A stretch of DNA of 63,744 nt from Pseudomonas sp. PD9R (GTDB lineage: Bacteria > Pseudomonadota > Gammaproteobacteria > Pseudomonadales > Pseudomonadaceae). Position numbers and translations under genes: made by a program. The notes beneath the pieces were generated by a model. It searched no databases. It was not told where the DNA came from and saw only the letters and a list, made by a program, of their open reading frames with translations. The stretch spans positions 1-63,744 of the forward strand of contig NZ_JAHTMR010000025.1 of the NCBI RefSeq assembly GCF_019200975.1. Reading direction: 5' to 3'. The stretch's first letter is position 1, and each line of letters starts with the position of its first letter. Below are positions 33,473 through 42,391 of this stretch, piece by piece.

Positions 33473-33625
33473 GGATGAGCTCCTGGATTAAGTCAGTAAT
33501 TAGCCTGTGGGCATTACAAAATCCGAAGCCGGGGCTTAAATGAAAGTTCCTGCGATTCGCCCATTGGTATGTCGGATCCAACTTTATAAGGGTTAGAATC
33601 GCCGCCTGGCCCAGAGTGTGTACTT

Positions 33626-34495
33626 ATGTCCCAAGAGCTGACCTCCGAACAAATCCAGCAGTCCCTGCAAGGCATTAGCGTGCCCGCTCAACCGCAGATC
33701 ATGGTGGATTTGCAGATGGAGCAGTACATGCCGGACCCGGATCTGGAGGTGATCGCGAAGCTGATTTCCCAAGACCCGGGCCTTTCTGGCTCCTTGCTGA
33801 AAATCGTCAACTCGCCGTATTACGGCCTGACCAACAAGATCGCCTCGATCCAGCGCGCGGTGAATCTGTTGGGCAGTCGTTCGATCATCAACCTGATTAA
33901 CGCGCAGTCGATCAAGGGTGAGATGAACGATGAAACCATCGTCACGTTGAACCGCTTCTGGGACACCGCGCAGGATGTGGCGATGACTTGCCTGACGCTG
34001 GCCAAGCGCATCGGCACCCAGGCCGGCGATGAAGCGTATGCCCTGGGCTTGTTCCACGACTGTGGCGTGCCGCTGATGCTCCAGCGTTTTCCCGACTATA
34101 TGACCGTGCTGGAACAGGCTTACGCCAATGCCGGCCCCGATTGCCGGGTAGTGGACACCGAAAACCAGGCGTTCAACACCAACCACGCAGTGGTCGGTTA
34201 TTACACAGCGAAGTCCTGGCGCTTGCCGGAGCACGTAACTGCCGCGATCGCCAATCACCATAATGCCCTGGCGATTTTCAGTGATGAGTCATCGCGCAAT
34301 AGCCAGCTGAAAAATCTGCTGGCGATCCTGAAAATGGCCGAGCATATTTGTGCGTCCTATCGGGTGCTGGGCAACCAGACCGACGACCACGAATGGAACA
34401 GCATCAGCCATTTGGTGCTCGATTACGTTGGCCTGTCAGACTACGACTTCGAAACCCTCAAGCAGACTATTCGCGACCTCGGCACTCATCGCTGA
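33626..34495 (+). CDS. HDOD-domain signalling protein
   Basis: A 289 aa protein with an HDOD domain (about residues 20-215): an early helix PAQPQIMVDLQMEQYMPDPDLEVIAKLISQDPGLSGSLLKIVNSPYYG, typical of the family, and later residues LGLFHDCGVPLML and AVVGYYTAKSWRLPEHVTAAIANHHN. HDOD proteins lack full phosphodiesterase chemistry and act in signalling or gene control. No attached GGDEF, EAL or kinase domain is present. A TTATAA-rich region upstream is a likely promoter. mutM follows 37 bp downstream. Confidence 0.85.
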   Translation: MSQELTSEQIQQSLQGISVPAQPQIMVDLQMEQYMPDPDLEVIAKLISQDPGLSGSLLKIVNSPYYGLTNKIASIQRAVNLLGSRSIINLINAQSIKGEMNDETIVTLNRFWDTAQDVAMTCLTLAKRIGTQAGDEAYALGLFHDCGVPLMLQRFPDYMTVLEQAYANAGPDCRVVDTENQAFNTNHAVVGYYTAKSWRLPEHVTAAIANHHNALAIFSDESSRNSQLKNLLAILKMAEHICASYRVLGNQTDDHEWNSISHLVLDYVGLSDYDFETLKQTIRDLGTHR

Positions 34496-34532
34496 GTTTT
34501 CTCCTTATTCGAGCGACTGATTCGAGAGCACC

Positions 34533-35345
34533 ATGCCTGAACTGCCCGAAGTCGAAACCACCCGTCGCGGCATTGCGCCGTATCTGGAAGGCCAGCGCGT
34601 CAGCCGGGTAATCGTGCGCGATCGCCGGCTGCGCTGGCCGATCCCAGAAGATCTCGATGTGCGCCTGTCTGGCCAGCGCATCGTGCTGGTGGAGCGGCGT
34701 GCCAAGTACCTGCTGATCAACGCCGAAGTCGGCACGTTGATCAGCCACTTGGGCATGTCGGGTAATTTGCGTCTGGTGGAAGCGGGCCTGCCGGCGGCTA
34801 AACACGAACATGTGGATATTGAGTTGGAATCGGGCCTGGCCCTGCGCTACACGGACCCGCGCCGGTTCGGGGCGATGCTCTGGAGCCTCGACCCGCTCAA
34901 TCACGAGTTGTTGATTCGCCTGGGGCCGGAGCCGCTGACTGACCTGTTCGACGGCGAACGCTTGTTTCAGCAGTCCCGCGGGCGTTCGATGGCGGTCAAA
35001 CCGTTCATCATGGACAACGCGGTGGTGGTTGGCGTTGGCAATATCTATGCGACCGAAGCGCTGTTCGCTGCGGGGATCGACCCGCGCCGCGAGGCCAAGA
35101 GCATTTCCCGGGCGCGCTATTTGAAGTTGGCGATCGAGATCAAACGCATCCTGGCCGCTGCCATCGAACGCGGCGGCACCACGCTGCGGGACTTTATCGG
35201 CGGTGATGGTCAGCCGGGCTACTTCCAGCAAGAACTGTTCGTGTACGGCCGTGGCGCTCAACCCTGCAAGGTCTGTGGGACGGAGTTGCGTGAAGTGAAG
35301 CTTGGGCAGCGCGCCAGCGTCTTTTGCCCGCGTTGCCAGAGCTGA
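34533..35345 (+). CDS. mutM: Formamidopyrimidine-DNA glycosylase
   Basis: Bifunctional glycosylase/AP lyase that removes 8-oxoguanine and formamidopyrimidines. The 270 aa product starts MPELPEVETTRRGI, with the catalytic N-terminal Pro and Glu. The conserved Lys lies in ERRAKYLLI and the helix-two-turn-helix in GVGNIYATEALFAAGI. The C-terminal zinc finger is C-x2-C (CKVC) ... C-x2-C (CPRC), intact. Length is normal. It is probably co-transcribed with the preceding HDOD gene. Confidence 0.96.
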   Translation: MPELPEVETTRRGIAPYLEGQRVSRVIVRDRRLRWPIPEDLDVRLSGQRIVLVERRAKYLLINAEVGTLISHLGMSGNLRLVEAGLPAAKHEHVDIELESGLALRYTDPRRFGAMLWSLDPLNHELLIRLGPEPLTDLFDGERLFQQSRGRSMAVKPFIMDNAVVVGVGNIYATEALFAAGIDPRREAKSISRARYLKLAIEIKRILAAAIERGGTTLRDFIGGDGQPGYFQQELFVYGRGAQPCKVCGTELREVKLGQRASVFCPRCQS

Positions 35346-35398
35346 AAAGCCTACGGTCTATAGTCAGTGTTCTGACTGTCTAGCCGAAGGATTGGGCC

Positions 35399-35719
35399 AT
35401 GAACCGTTGTCGAACCCTTGTCGCTGCGTTGCTGCTGAGCATCGCTGCAACAGCCACCGCCAGCAGTGGCAGCGGCGATCCGCTGTACACCATCCAGAAT
35501 CCACCCGCTTACGCCATGATCGGCGACCTGCTGATTGCCCGACCTTTATTGGTGGTGGCGACGGTGATCGGTGCCGGGGTGTTTGTGGTGTCGTTGCCCT
35601 TTACCGCATTGGGTGGCGGAGTGGGTGATGCGGGGCAGGCGTTGGTGGTGGATCCGGCGAAGGCGGCGTTTGTGCGGTGTCTGGGGTGTATCGGGGAGGG
35701 GTTTGAGCGGCAGGAGTGA
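35399..35719 (+). CDS. Small secreted or membrane protein, unknown function
   Basis: A 106 aa protein with a probable signal peptide (1-21, MNRCRTLVAALLLSIAATATA), a short exported stretch and one hydrophobic segment (about 49-70). It has two Cys near the C-terminus (FVRCLGCIGEGF). It is sometimes labelled a multidrug transporter in Pseudomonas annotations, but 106 residues with one membrane segment do not support that. It follows mutM by 53 bp. No function can be read. Confidence 0.65.
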   Translation: MNRCRTLVAALLLSIAATATASSGSGDPLYTIQNPPAYAMIGDLLIARPLLVVATVIGAGVFVVSLPFTALGGGVGDAGQALVVDPAKAAFVRCLGCIGEGFERQE

Positions 35720-35724
35720 GGCAA

Positions 35725-35798
35725 GATCAAAATATCGCAGCCTTCGGCAGCTCCTACATGGGATCCGTGTCGGAGCTGCCGAAGGCTGCGATCTTTTA
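35725..35798. repeat. REP pair (gatcgcagccttcggcagctcctac type)
   Basis: Inverted doublet between two convergent genes. Confidence 0.85.
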
Positions 35799-35803
35799 GG
35801 GTT

Positions 35804-36055
35804 TCAGGCCTTACCAGTAATCTTCCGGTACTTCTCCATCAACTGCTCTTCAGTCTCCTGATGGGCTTCGTCCAGCGGAATGCAATCTACCGGGCAGACC
35901 TGCTGGCATTGTGGCTCGTCGTAGTGGCCGACGCACTGCGTGCACAGGTTCGGGTCGATCACGTAGATTTCTTCGCCCTGGGAGATGGCGGCGTTCGGGC
36001 ACTCGGGTTCGCAGACGTCGCAGTTGATGCAATCGTCGGTGATGATCAGGGACAT
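35804..36055 (-). CDS. fdx: YfhL-type 2[4Fe-4S] ferredoxin
   Basis: An 83 aa electron carrier with two cluster motifs: CINCDVCEPECPNAAI near the N-terminus and CTQCVGHYDEPQCQQVCPVDCI further on. The eight-residue insertion in the second motif and the helical C-terminal extension (about 60-83) are typical of the Allochromatium/YfhL-type ferredoxins. Redox partners are unknown. coaD lies upstream across a REP pair, the order I recall from other Pseudomonas. Confidence 0.9.
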   Translation of the reverse strand: MSLIITDDCINCDVCEPECPNAAISQGEEIYVIDPNLCTQCVGHYDEPQCQQVCPVDCIPLDEAHQETEEQLMEKYRKITGKA

Positions 36056-36149
36056 GCTAACTCCAGCCGGGGCGGCAGGCCCGGGCGCAATAAATCAATG
36101 CGCGTAATTGTGCCGCATTGGCGCCCGCAGTGCACGCGGGCGCGACGTA

Positions 36150-36251
36150 CTGTAGGAGCCAGCCTGCTGGCGATGAACCCGAGAATGCCGCGGGGTGTCA
36201 GGTTTCCCGCGTTATCGTTGACGTCCATCGCGAGCAGGCTCGCTCCTACAG
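36150..36251. repeat. Long REP pair between coaD and ferredoxin
   Basis: Copies gtaggagccagcctgctggcgatg and catcgcgagcaggctcgctcctac flank about 55 bp. The core matches the copy at 27829-27930. The left copy carries compensating changes (ccagcctgctgg) that keep its own hairpin. Confidence 0.85.
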
Positions 36252-36260
36252 TTTGTGGGG

Positions 36261-36740
36261 TTACTTCTTGAAGCGCAGGGTCAGAGCATCCGCCACCACT
36301 GGGTGCACGAACTTGGTGATATCGCCGCCCAGAGCTGCAATTTCACGGACCAGCGTCGAGGAAATGAACGAGTAGCGCTCGGATGGGGTAAGAAACAGAC
36401 TTTCCACATCCGGGGCCAATTGACGGTTCATGTTCGCCAGCTGGAACTCGTATTCGAAGTCCGAGACCGCTCGCAGACCACGCAGGAACACGTTGGCGTT
36501 CTGCTCTTTGGCGAAGTGCGCCAGCAGTGTCGAGAAGCCGACGACTTCTACGTTCGGCAGATGTTTGGTGACCTCGCGGGCCAGCTCCACACGCTGTTCC
36601 AGAGGAAACAACGGGTTTTTCTTCGGGCTGGCGGCGACGGCAATGATCACGTGGTCAAACAGGCGCGAGGCGCGTTCGACCAGATCGCCATGGCCCTTGG
36701 TAATAGGGTCGAAGGTACCTGGGTACAACACTCGGTTCAT
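36261..36740 (-). CDS. coaD: Phosphopantetheine adenylyltransferase
   Basis: Transfers AMP to 4'-phosphopantetheine in coenzyme A synthesis. The 159 aa product has the nucleotidyltransferase (T/H)xGH motif in YPGTFDPITKGHGDLVERA and the C-terminal ISSTLVREIA motif. Length is exactly typical. The position next to the YfhL-type ferredoxin is conserved in gammaproteobacteria. The 115-bp upstream gap faces the GMC oxidoreductase stop. Confidence 0.96.
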   Translation of the reverse strand: MNRVLYPGTFDPITKGHGDLVERASRLFDHVIIAVAASPKKNPLFPLEQRVELAREVTKHLPNVEVVGFSTLLAHFAKEQNANVFLRGLRAVSDFEYEFQLANMNRQLAPDVESLFLTPSERYSFISSTLVREIAALGGDITKFVHPVVADALTLRFKK

Positions 36741-36855
36741 CGCGTCGTCCTGGCGGGAGTGCGTTTGGGAGTCGGATGGTATCGCAGCCTAACCGGTCGG
36801 CCAACTCCCCTGTTGGGTAAGAAAGCACTATAGACGATGGGAATGTTCGCTGTTT

Positions 36856-38451
36856 TCATGGGTTTTTTAAACGCTCGGCCAGTGAAGTCGCCAGTTGTGC
36901 CGTCAGTCCGTAGACCGATAACTGCGGGTTTGCACCAATGCTGGTGGGGAACAACGAGCCATCGTGAATCGACAAATTGCCCAACTGATGATGCCGACCG
37001 AGGCTGTCGGTCACGGCGTTTTTCGGGTCTTCGCCCATGGCACAACCGCCCATCACATGGGCGCTGCCCAAGCGCGTGCGGTACAGCTCCAGGCTAAGCC
37101 CGTCGATCAGCGTGCGCGCTTCGCCCAGGGTTTTTACGTAGCGCGCGTCGGCATGCATCGGCATCACGGCGTTGGCGCCACCGGCGAACTGGATCTCGGC
37201 CATGCTGTGAAAGGCTCGGCGCAAGCCTTCCCAGACATAAGGGGAAACCTGGTAATCGAGGACCGGCGTGCCATCACCGCGCAATTCGACGCTGCCCCCC
37301 ACGCTGTCCGGGTGAAAACCGTCGCGCAGCAACGCGAGCATGGCGTGGGTGTGTGGCAGGTTGGCCATGTGCTGCGCATTCTCCTGGCCGAAACCGCCGA
37401 GTAGCGTGGCGGCGAGTGCCGGGTGCAGCGGCGGCACCTCCAGTTTGTAGGCCATCTTGCCGGTCGTTCCGTCCAGCCATTGGAAATGGTCGGAATAGAT
37501 TGACTGCGGTGCCCCGTAGAACGGGTTGATCACCTCGTCGAACAACCCGGCAGACATGTTCACCACATGCAGAAAAGTTCGTTTGCCCAGTCGTTTGTGC
37601 GGGTCTGGCGCATCTGAACGCAACAGTAGCGCCGGGCTGTTGATCCCACCTCCGGCCAGTACATAGTGCCGCGCCTTGACCGTAATGCTGCGCCCGGTGG
37701 GTTCGACGCACCGTTGGTCCATCGCCACGCACTGCAGGCCGGTGACCTTGTCTGCGTTGATGATGAGTTTTTCAGCGCGGGCCAGGTAAAGCAGTTCCCC
37801 CCCTTTTTCCAGGGTAGCCGGAATGGTCGTGACCATCATTGACTGCTTGGCGTTGGTCGGGCAGCCCATGCCGCAGTAGCCGAGGTTCCAGCAGCCACGA
37901 ACGTTGCGCGGAATGACATGCCAGCTATAACCGAGTTTTTCGCAGCCCTTGCGAATCACATCGTTGTTGGCATTGGGCGGAACCATCCACGGCGCGACAC
38001 CCAGGCGCTGTTCCATTTTTTCGAACCACGGTGCCATTTCGGTTGGGGAGTGGCCTTTGACATCGTGTTCCTTGGCCCAATGTTCCAAGGTCTGCTGCGG
38101 GGTGCGGAAGCTGGAGGTCCAGTTGATTAGCGTGGTGCCACCGACCGCCCGGCCCTGGAGGATGGTGATCGCACCGTCCTTGCTCATGCGGCCGATGCCT
38201 TCCTGATAAAGGCTGGCATAGGCCTGATCTTCGAGCAGCTTGAAGTCACTGCTGGTCTTGAGCGGGCCTTCCTCGATCAGCAGCACCTTGTAGCCGGCCG
38301 CACTGAGGATTTCGGCCGTGGTCCCGCCGCCGGCACCACTGCCGATGATCGCCACGTCCGCTTCGAGGGTCAGGTCCTGGGTCAGTTGCGAGCCGTTGTA
38401 GGTTTTCCAGCCACGGGCCATGCCTTCGCGAAACGGATCGGGTACGGGCAT
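36856..38451 (-). CDS. GMC-family oxidoreductase (FAD-dependent alcohol dehydrogenase type)
   Basis: A 531 aa flavoprotein: FAD-binding VAIIGSGAGGGTTAEILSAAGYKVLLIEEG near residues 33-62, a middle substrate domain, and the C-terminal GMC block HVMGGCAMGEDPKNAVTDSLGRHHQLGNLSIHDGSLFPTSIGANPQ with the catalytic His region. There is no signal peptide. It probably oxidises a long-chain or aromatic alcohol; with the Tat protein and aldehyde dehydrogenase upstream it could form an alcohol-to-acid route. The electron acceptor is unknown. It ends the three-gene set that starts at calB. Confidence 0.85.
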   Translation of the reverse strand: MPVPDPFREGMARGWKTYNGSQLTQDLTLEADVAIIGSGAGGGTTAEILSAAGYKVLLIEEGPLKTSSDFKLLEDQAYASLYQEGIGRMSKDGAITILQGRAVGGTTLINWTSSFRTPQQTLEHWAKEHDVKGHSPTEMAPWFEKMEQRLGVAPWMVPPNANNDVIRKGCEKLGYSWHVIPRNVRGCWNLGYCGMGCPTNAKQSMMVTTIPATLEKGGELLYLARAEKLIINADKVTGLQCVAMDQRCVEPTGRSITVKARHYVLAGGGINSPALLLRSDAPDPHKRLGKRTFLHVVNMSAGLFDEVINPFYGAPQSIYSDHFQWLDGTTGKMAYKLEVPPLHPALAATLLGGFGQENAQHMANLPHTHAMLALLRDGFHPDSVGGSVELRGDGTPVLDYQVSPYVWEGLRRAFHSMAEIQFAGGANAVMPMHADARYVKTLGEARTLIDGLSLELYRTRLGSAHVMGGCAMGEDPKNAVTDSLGRHHQLGNLSIHDGSLFPTSIGANPQLSVYGLTAQLATSLAERLKNP

Positions 38452-38505
38452 CGTTGAGTTCTCTTGTTGTTATGTTTTAGCGATTGTTGTGAGGCAGTTG
38501 ACGCC

Positions 38506-38565
38506 TTCGCGGGCCACGCTCCTACAGATATAAACGGTCCCTGTAGGAGCGAGGCTTGCCCGCAG
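38506..38565. repeat. REP pair, left arm shortened
   Basis: The left arm ttcgcgggccacgctcctacag lacks about five bases compared with cgcgggcaagcctcgctcctacag. It lies between the Tat protein gene and the GMC gene, inside a likely operon. Confidence 0.75.
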
Positions 38566-38581
38566 ATGGGGCGACACGGTC

Positions 38582-39127
38582 TCAAACGGTGGGCGGCCCG
38601 GGATACCCGCAATGCACCCACGATTCCTTGCGCCCGTACCACGCCATCATCACCAATTGCAGCAACGAGCTGTGGCCCATGCGCAACAGGCTCAGCGAGC
38701 TGTTTTCCCAGCGGTCGAGGAAGTGGCGGATCTCATCGCCGGTGGCGTTTTCCCAGCTGCCCCAGATCCCGGTCAACGGCCCTCGAGTCACGGCCATGCC
38801 CAACACATCAAACAGTTGCCGGGTCAGCGTGAGCATTTCCGCCGACAGATGATTGAGGTTGTAGTCCAGGCTTTTCAACGTGCCATCGACAGCATCGGGC
38901 ATGCGTTCAACGGTCACGGCACCGTCCAGCATCACCGGGATCAGTGCCTTCAGAAACAGCAGGTCGCCGCTGCGTAATGTGGCGAAACCGTTGGCCGCAA
39001 TACTCGACGAGCAACCACTGAGGCTGGCCCCCAACCCCGCGGTGGCAAGAAAGGCGCTGGCGCCGAGGCTGAATTTAAGCAGGCCGCGCCGTGACAGCGC
39101 GGGTGTATCGGACAGGCTTGGGCTCAT
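38582..39127 (-). CDS. Twin-arginine-signal lipoprotein-like protein, unknown function
   Basis: A 181 aa protein with a Tat signal: SRRGLLKFS followed by a hydrophobic stretch, then LSGCSSS, which reads as a lipobox (Cys39). The mature part is helical with the block FATLRSGDLLFLKALIPVMLDGAV and resembles small subunits of gluconate 2-dehydrogenase-like membrane oxidoreductases. It sits between the aldehyde dehydrogenase and GMC genes, so it may be the folded partner or electron-transfer helper of the GMC enzyme. That role is inferred from order only. Confidence 0.7.
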   Translation of the reverse strand: MSPSLSDTPALSRRGLLKFSLGASAFLATAGLGASLSGCSSSIAANGFATLRSGDLLFLKALIPVMLDGAVTVERMPDAVDGTLKSLDYNLNHLSAEMLTLTRQLFDVLGMAVTRGPLTGIWGSWENATGDEIRHFLDRWENSSLSLLRMGHSSLLQLVMMAWYGRKESWVHCGYPGPPTV

Positions 39128-39155
39128 TATTGTTATTACCCGACGGTGGTGATCG

Positions 39156-40586
39156 TTAGCGGATGAACAGCTTCTGGATCAGTTTCTGAATAGATTTGCC
39201 GTACGGCGGGTAGATCAGTTTTGCCGCGTTGAACCGCTGTTTGATCAGCACGCCCTTGGCTTTGCTGAAGGTCAGGAAACCTTCGTGGCCGTGGTAATGG
39301 CCCATGCCCGAGGCGCCGATGCCGCCGAACGGCATGTCGTCCTGGGCGACGTGCAGCAGGGTGTCGTTCAGGCACACGCCGCCGGAATGGGTTTCGTGAA
39401 GTACGCGGTTTTGCTCGCGCTTGTCGTAGCCGAAGTAGTACAGCGCCAGTGGGCGAGGGCGCTGGTTGATGTAGGCAAACGCCTGATCGAGATCCTTGTA
39501 CGGCACGATCGGCAGCAACGGGCCGAAGATTTCATCCTGCATCACCGTCATGTCGTCGCTGACGTTGAGCAGCACGCTTTGACCCATGCGACGTCCCTGA
39601 CCCTGTTCGAACAGCGGAATCAGTAACGCGCCTTTGCTGGTGGCATCGCTGATGTAGCCGTTGAGCCGGGCCAGCTGTCGGTCGTTGATGATTGCGGTGT
39701 AGTCCGGGTTGTCAGCCAGGGTCGGATAAAACCCGCGAACCGCCTGACGATAGGCCTCGACGAAAGAGCCGACGCGGTCTTCCGGGACCAAAACGTAGTC
39801 CGGGGCCACGCAGGTTTGCCCGGCGTTGAGGGTTTTGCCGAAGGCAATGCGTTCGGCGGCGTCCTTGAGGGGCACATCGTTGGAAACGATGGCCGGGGAC
39901 TTGCCGCCCAACTCCAGGGTCACCGGTGTCAGGTTCTCCGCCGCAGCGCGCATCACGTGTTTGCCAATGCTGGTGGCACCGGTGAACAACAAGTGATCGA
40001 AACGCAAGCGTGAGAACGCCACCCCGATGTCGGCCTCACCCAGTACTACGCAGACCAGGTCTTCTGGAAAGACTCGCGACAACAGTTCCTTGAGCAGTAA
40101 ACCGGTAGCCGGCGTCGACTCACTGAGTTTGAGCATCACCCGATTACCCGCCGACAACGCGCCGACCAAAGGCCCGATGGCCAGGTACAACGGGTAGTTC
40201 CACGGCACGATCACCCCGACCACGCCCAACGGCTGGTAAACCACTTTGGCCGAAGCTGGCTGGAAAGCGACGCCGACCTTGCGCCGTGACGCGCGCATCC
40301 AGCCTGTGAGGTGCCGACTGGCGTAATGGATGCTGTGCAGGCTGGGCATCAGTTCGGCGAGCAGGGTTTCATCGGCGCTTCGGTGGCTGAAGTCCTGACT
40401 GATGGCTTCGATCAGCGCCTGACGTTCATTGCTCAGCAGATCGCGCAATGCCTTGAGCCATTGCTGGCGCTGGGCCGCAGGTGGCATCGGGTTGGCGGCG
40501 TATGCAGCGCGCTGCGTGTCGAACAGGTTTTGAAGTTCTTCCAAAGGCTGCTGCAGGTTTTGCATGTAGGAAATGTCAGCAGTCAT
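39156..40586 (-). CDS. calB: Aldehyde dehydrogenase, coniferyl-aldehyde dehydrogenase type
   Basis: NAD(P)-dependent oxidation of aldehydes to acids. The 476 aa product is of the class with a membrane-active C-terminus (ending LIQKLFIR). The catalytic Cys lies in LNAGQTCVAPDYVLVP, the general base Glu in VTLELGGKSPAIV, and the cofactor loop is FTGATSIGKHVM. A divergent TetR gene 146 bp away is likely its repressor. Long-chain or aromatic aldehydes are likely; the coniferyl label rests on overall resemblance. Confidence 0.82.
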   Translation of the reverse strand: MTADISYMQNLQQPLEELQNLFDTQRAAYAANPMPPAAQRQQWLKALRDLLSNERQALIEAISQDFSHRSADETLLAELMPSLHSIHYASRHLTGWMRASRRKVGVAFQPASAKVVYQPLGVVGVIVPWNYPLYLAIGPLVGALSAGNRVMLKLSESTPATGLLLKELLSRVFPEDLVCVVLGEADIGVAFSRLRFDHLLFTGATSIGKHVMRAAAENLTPVTLELGGKSPAIVSNDVPLKDAAERIAFGKTLNAGQTCVAPDYVLVPEDRVGSFVEAYRQAVRGFYPTLADNPDYTAIINDRQLARLNGYISDATSKGALLIPLFEQGQGRRMGQSVLLNVSDDMTVMQDEIFGPLLPIVPYKDLDQAFAYINQRPRPLALYYFGYDKREQNRVLHETHSGGVCLNDTLLHVAQDDMPFGGIGASGMGHYHGHEGFLTFSKAKGVLIKQRFNAAKLIYPPYGKSIQKLIQKLFIR

Positions 40587-40732
40587 GGTCGGCTCCGGAT
40601 TTATTGTAATGAGGCACTTTTTAGAGTCTATGCTCTAGAAAGTCAAATGACATCCCGGTGCAGCTTTGTTTTATCCCTGTCCGGATAGGTCGTAAGATGC
40701 CCGTCAACGCACTCTGAATTAAAGCTCAAGCC

Positions 40733-41401
40733 ATGGCCCCTCGGATCAAAACCAGCGAGCGCATCGTGCAGAACAGCCTGGAGCTGTTCAATCAACAGGG
40801 CGAGCGCAGCATCAGTACTAACCACATTGCTGCCCACATGGAAATTTCCCCGGGCAACCTGTACTACCACTTCCCTAACAAGCAGGCGATCATCGCCGTG
40901 CTGTTCAGTGAGTACGAAATCCTGGTGGACAGCTTCCTGCGCCCGCCCCAGGGTCGCGCCGCGACGGTGGAAGACAAGCGCTTCTATCTCAAGGAATTGC
41001 TCGCGGCGATGTGGAACTACCGGTTTTTGCATCGCGACCTTGAGCACTTGCTCGACAGCGATCCGGACCTTGCCGGGCGCTATCGGCGGTTTTCCCAGCG
41101 TTGCCTGATTCAGGGCACGGCAATCTATGAAGGTTTTGTCGCCGCCGGCATCCTGAAGATGGATCGGGTGCAGATCGAATCCCTGACGCTCAATGCCTGG
41201 ATCATCCTGACCTCTTGGGTGCGTTTTCTGTGCACCACGCGGGAAAACTCCAGCCATCTCAGTGAGCAGGCGATCAAGCGCGGGGTGTATCAGGTGCTGG
41301 TACTTGAGGCCGGGTTCGTCACGGATCAGGCACGCGATGCGGTCAACGCGTTGTTCGAAGAGTTTTACGTGCCGCTGGCCCAGGCGTTGGAAGAGCTGTG
41401 A
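40733..41401 (+). CDS. TetR-family transcriptional regulator
   Basis: A 222 aa regulator. The N-terminal helix-turn-helix is RIVQNSLELFNQQGERSISTNHIAAHMEISPGNLYYHFPNKQAII, typical TetR. The C-terminal ligand domain is hydrophobic and helical. It is divergent from the aldehyde dehydrogenase/Tat/GMC genes and probably represses them, with an aldehyde, alcohol or fatty acid as inducer. That target is inferred from layout. The shared intergenic region contains an AT-rich stretch (40600-40650) suited to promoters. Confidence 0.85.
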   Translation: MAPRIKTSERIVQNSLELFNQQGERSISTNHIAAHMEISPGNLYYHFPNKQAIIAVLFSEYEILVDSFLRPPQGRAATVEDKRFYLKELLAAMWNYRFLHRDLEHLLDSDPDLAGRYRRFSQRCLIQGTAIYEGFVAAGILKMDRVQIESLTLNAWIILTSWVRFLCTTRENSSHLSEQAIKRGVYQVLVLEAGFVTDQARDAVNALFEEFYVPLAQALEEL

Positions 41402-41451
41402 GTTAAAAAGTGCAGTAGGATCGGAAACCGTCTTAGTCATAGGAGCCTGTT

Positions 41452-42306
41452 ATGCCCATTGCGCAATTGATCAGCCCGCAAGCACTGGACCTGAAAAAGG
41501 ATCAGCCGGGGTTGGTGATTCTGGATTGTCGTTTTGCCCTCGAAGACCCGGATTATGGTCAGCGCAGCTATTCCGAAGGCCACATCGCCGGGTCGAGTTT
41601 TGTCGATCTTGAGCGTGATCTCAGCGGGATAGTGATCAAAGGCGTGACCGGGCGGCATCCGTTGCCTGAGCCGGCTGATCTGATTCAGCGTCTGCAAGCG
41701 CTCGGCATCAGCACCGACAGTGAAGTGGTTTTGTACGACGACGGCCCTGGTGCATTTGCAGCGCGAGCCTGGTGGTTGCTGGCCTGGCTGGGCAAACGTG
41801 ACGGCGTGTTCATCCTCGATGGCGGGCTCAAGGCCTGGCACGCGGCCGGGTTGCCGTTGAGTCTGGACGCACCGTCGAGCACACCGGGCGACTTTACCGG
41901 CGCTGCCGACGCTTCGATGTTGCTCAGCGCCGAACAGTTGCAGAAGCGTCTCGACCAGCCCGCGTTGACTTTGCTCGACGCCCGCGCCTTGCCGCGTTTC
42001 AAAGGTGAGGTGGAGCCGATTGATCCGGTTGCCGGACACATCCCGGGCGCACAATGCGCGGCATTCACCGACAACCTGGGCAGCGATGGGCGTTTTCTGT
42101 CGCCTGAGCAGCTCAAGCAGCGGTTTGCCGCGAAATTGGGCAATCGCTCGCCGAATGATCTGGTGGCGTATTGCGGTTCTGGCGTGACGGCCTGCCACAA
42201 CCTGTTTGCGTTGTGCCTGGCGGGTTATCCGTTGGGCTCGTTGTATGCCGGGTCGTGGAGCGAGTGGATCAACGATCCTGCGCGGGGCGTCGCCAAGGGC
42301 GAATAA
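41452..42306 (+). CDS. sseA: Two-domain rhodanese, 3-mercaptopyruvate sulfurtransferase type
   Basis: A 284 aa sulfurtransferase with an inactive N-terminal rhodanese domain (about 1-140, LVILDCRFALEDPDYGQRSYSEGHIAGS) and an active C-terminal domain. The catalytic cysteine loop reads YCGSGVTACHN. A CGSGVT loop favours mercaptopyruvate over thiosulfate (the latter typically CRKGVT). It is monocistronic and converges with the AraC regulator gene across a REP pair. Confidence 0.85.
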   Translation: MPIAQLISPQALDLKKDQPGLVILDCRFALEDPDYGQRSYSEGHIAGSSFVDLERDLSGIVIKGVTGRHPLPEPADLIQRLQALGISTDSEVVLYDDGPGAFAARAWWLLAWLGKRDGVFILDGGLKAWHAAGLPLSLDAPSSTPGDFTGAADASMLLSAEQLQKRLDQPALTLLDARALPRFKGEVEPIDPVAGHIPGAQCAAFTDNLGSDGRFLSPEQLKQRFAAKLGNRSPNDLVAYCGSGVTACHNLFALCLAGYPLGSLYAGSWSEWINDPARGVAKGE

Positions 42307-42307
42307 A

Positions 42308-42386
42308 GATCAAAAGATCGCAGCCTGCGGCAGTTCCTACGGGATATGCATTCCCATTTAGGAGCTGCCGCAGGCTGCGATCTTTT
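42308..42386. repeat. REP pair (gatcgcagcctgcggcagc type)
   Basis: Inverted doublet between convergent sulfurtransferase and AraC genes, reaching almost to both stops. Confidence 0.85.
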
Positions 42387-42391
42387 CGCGT

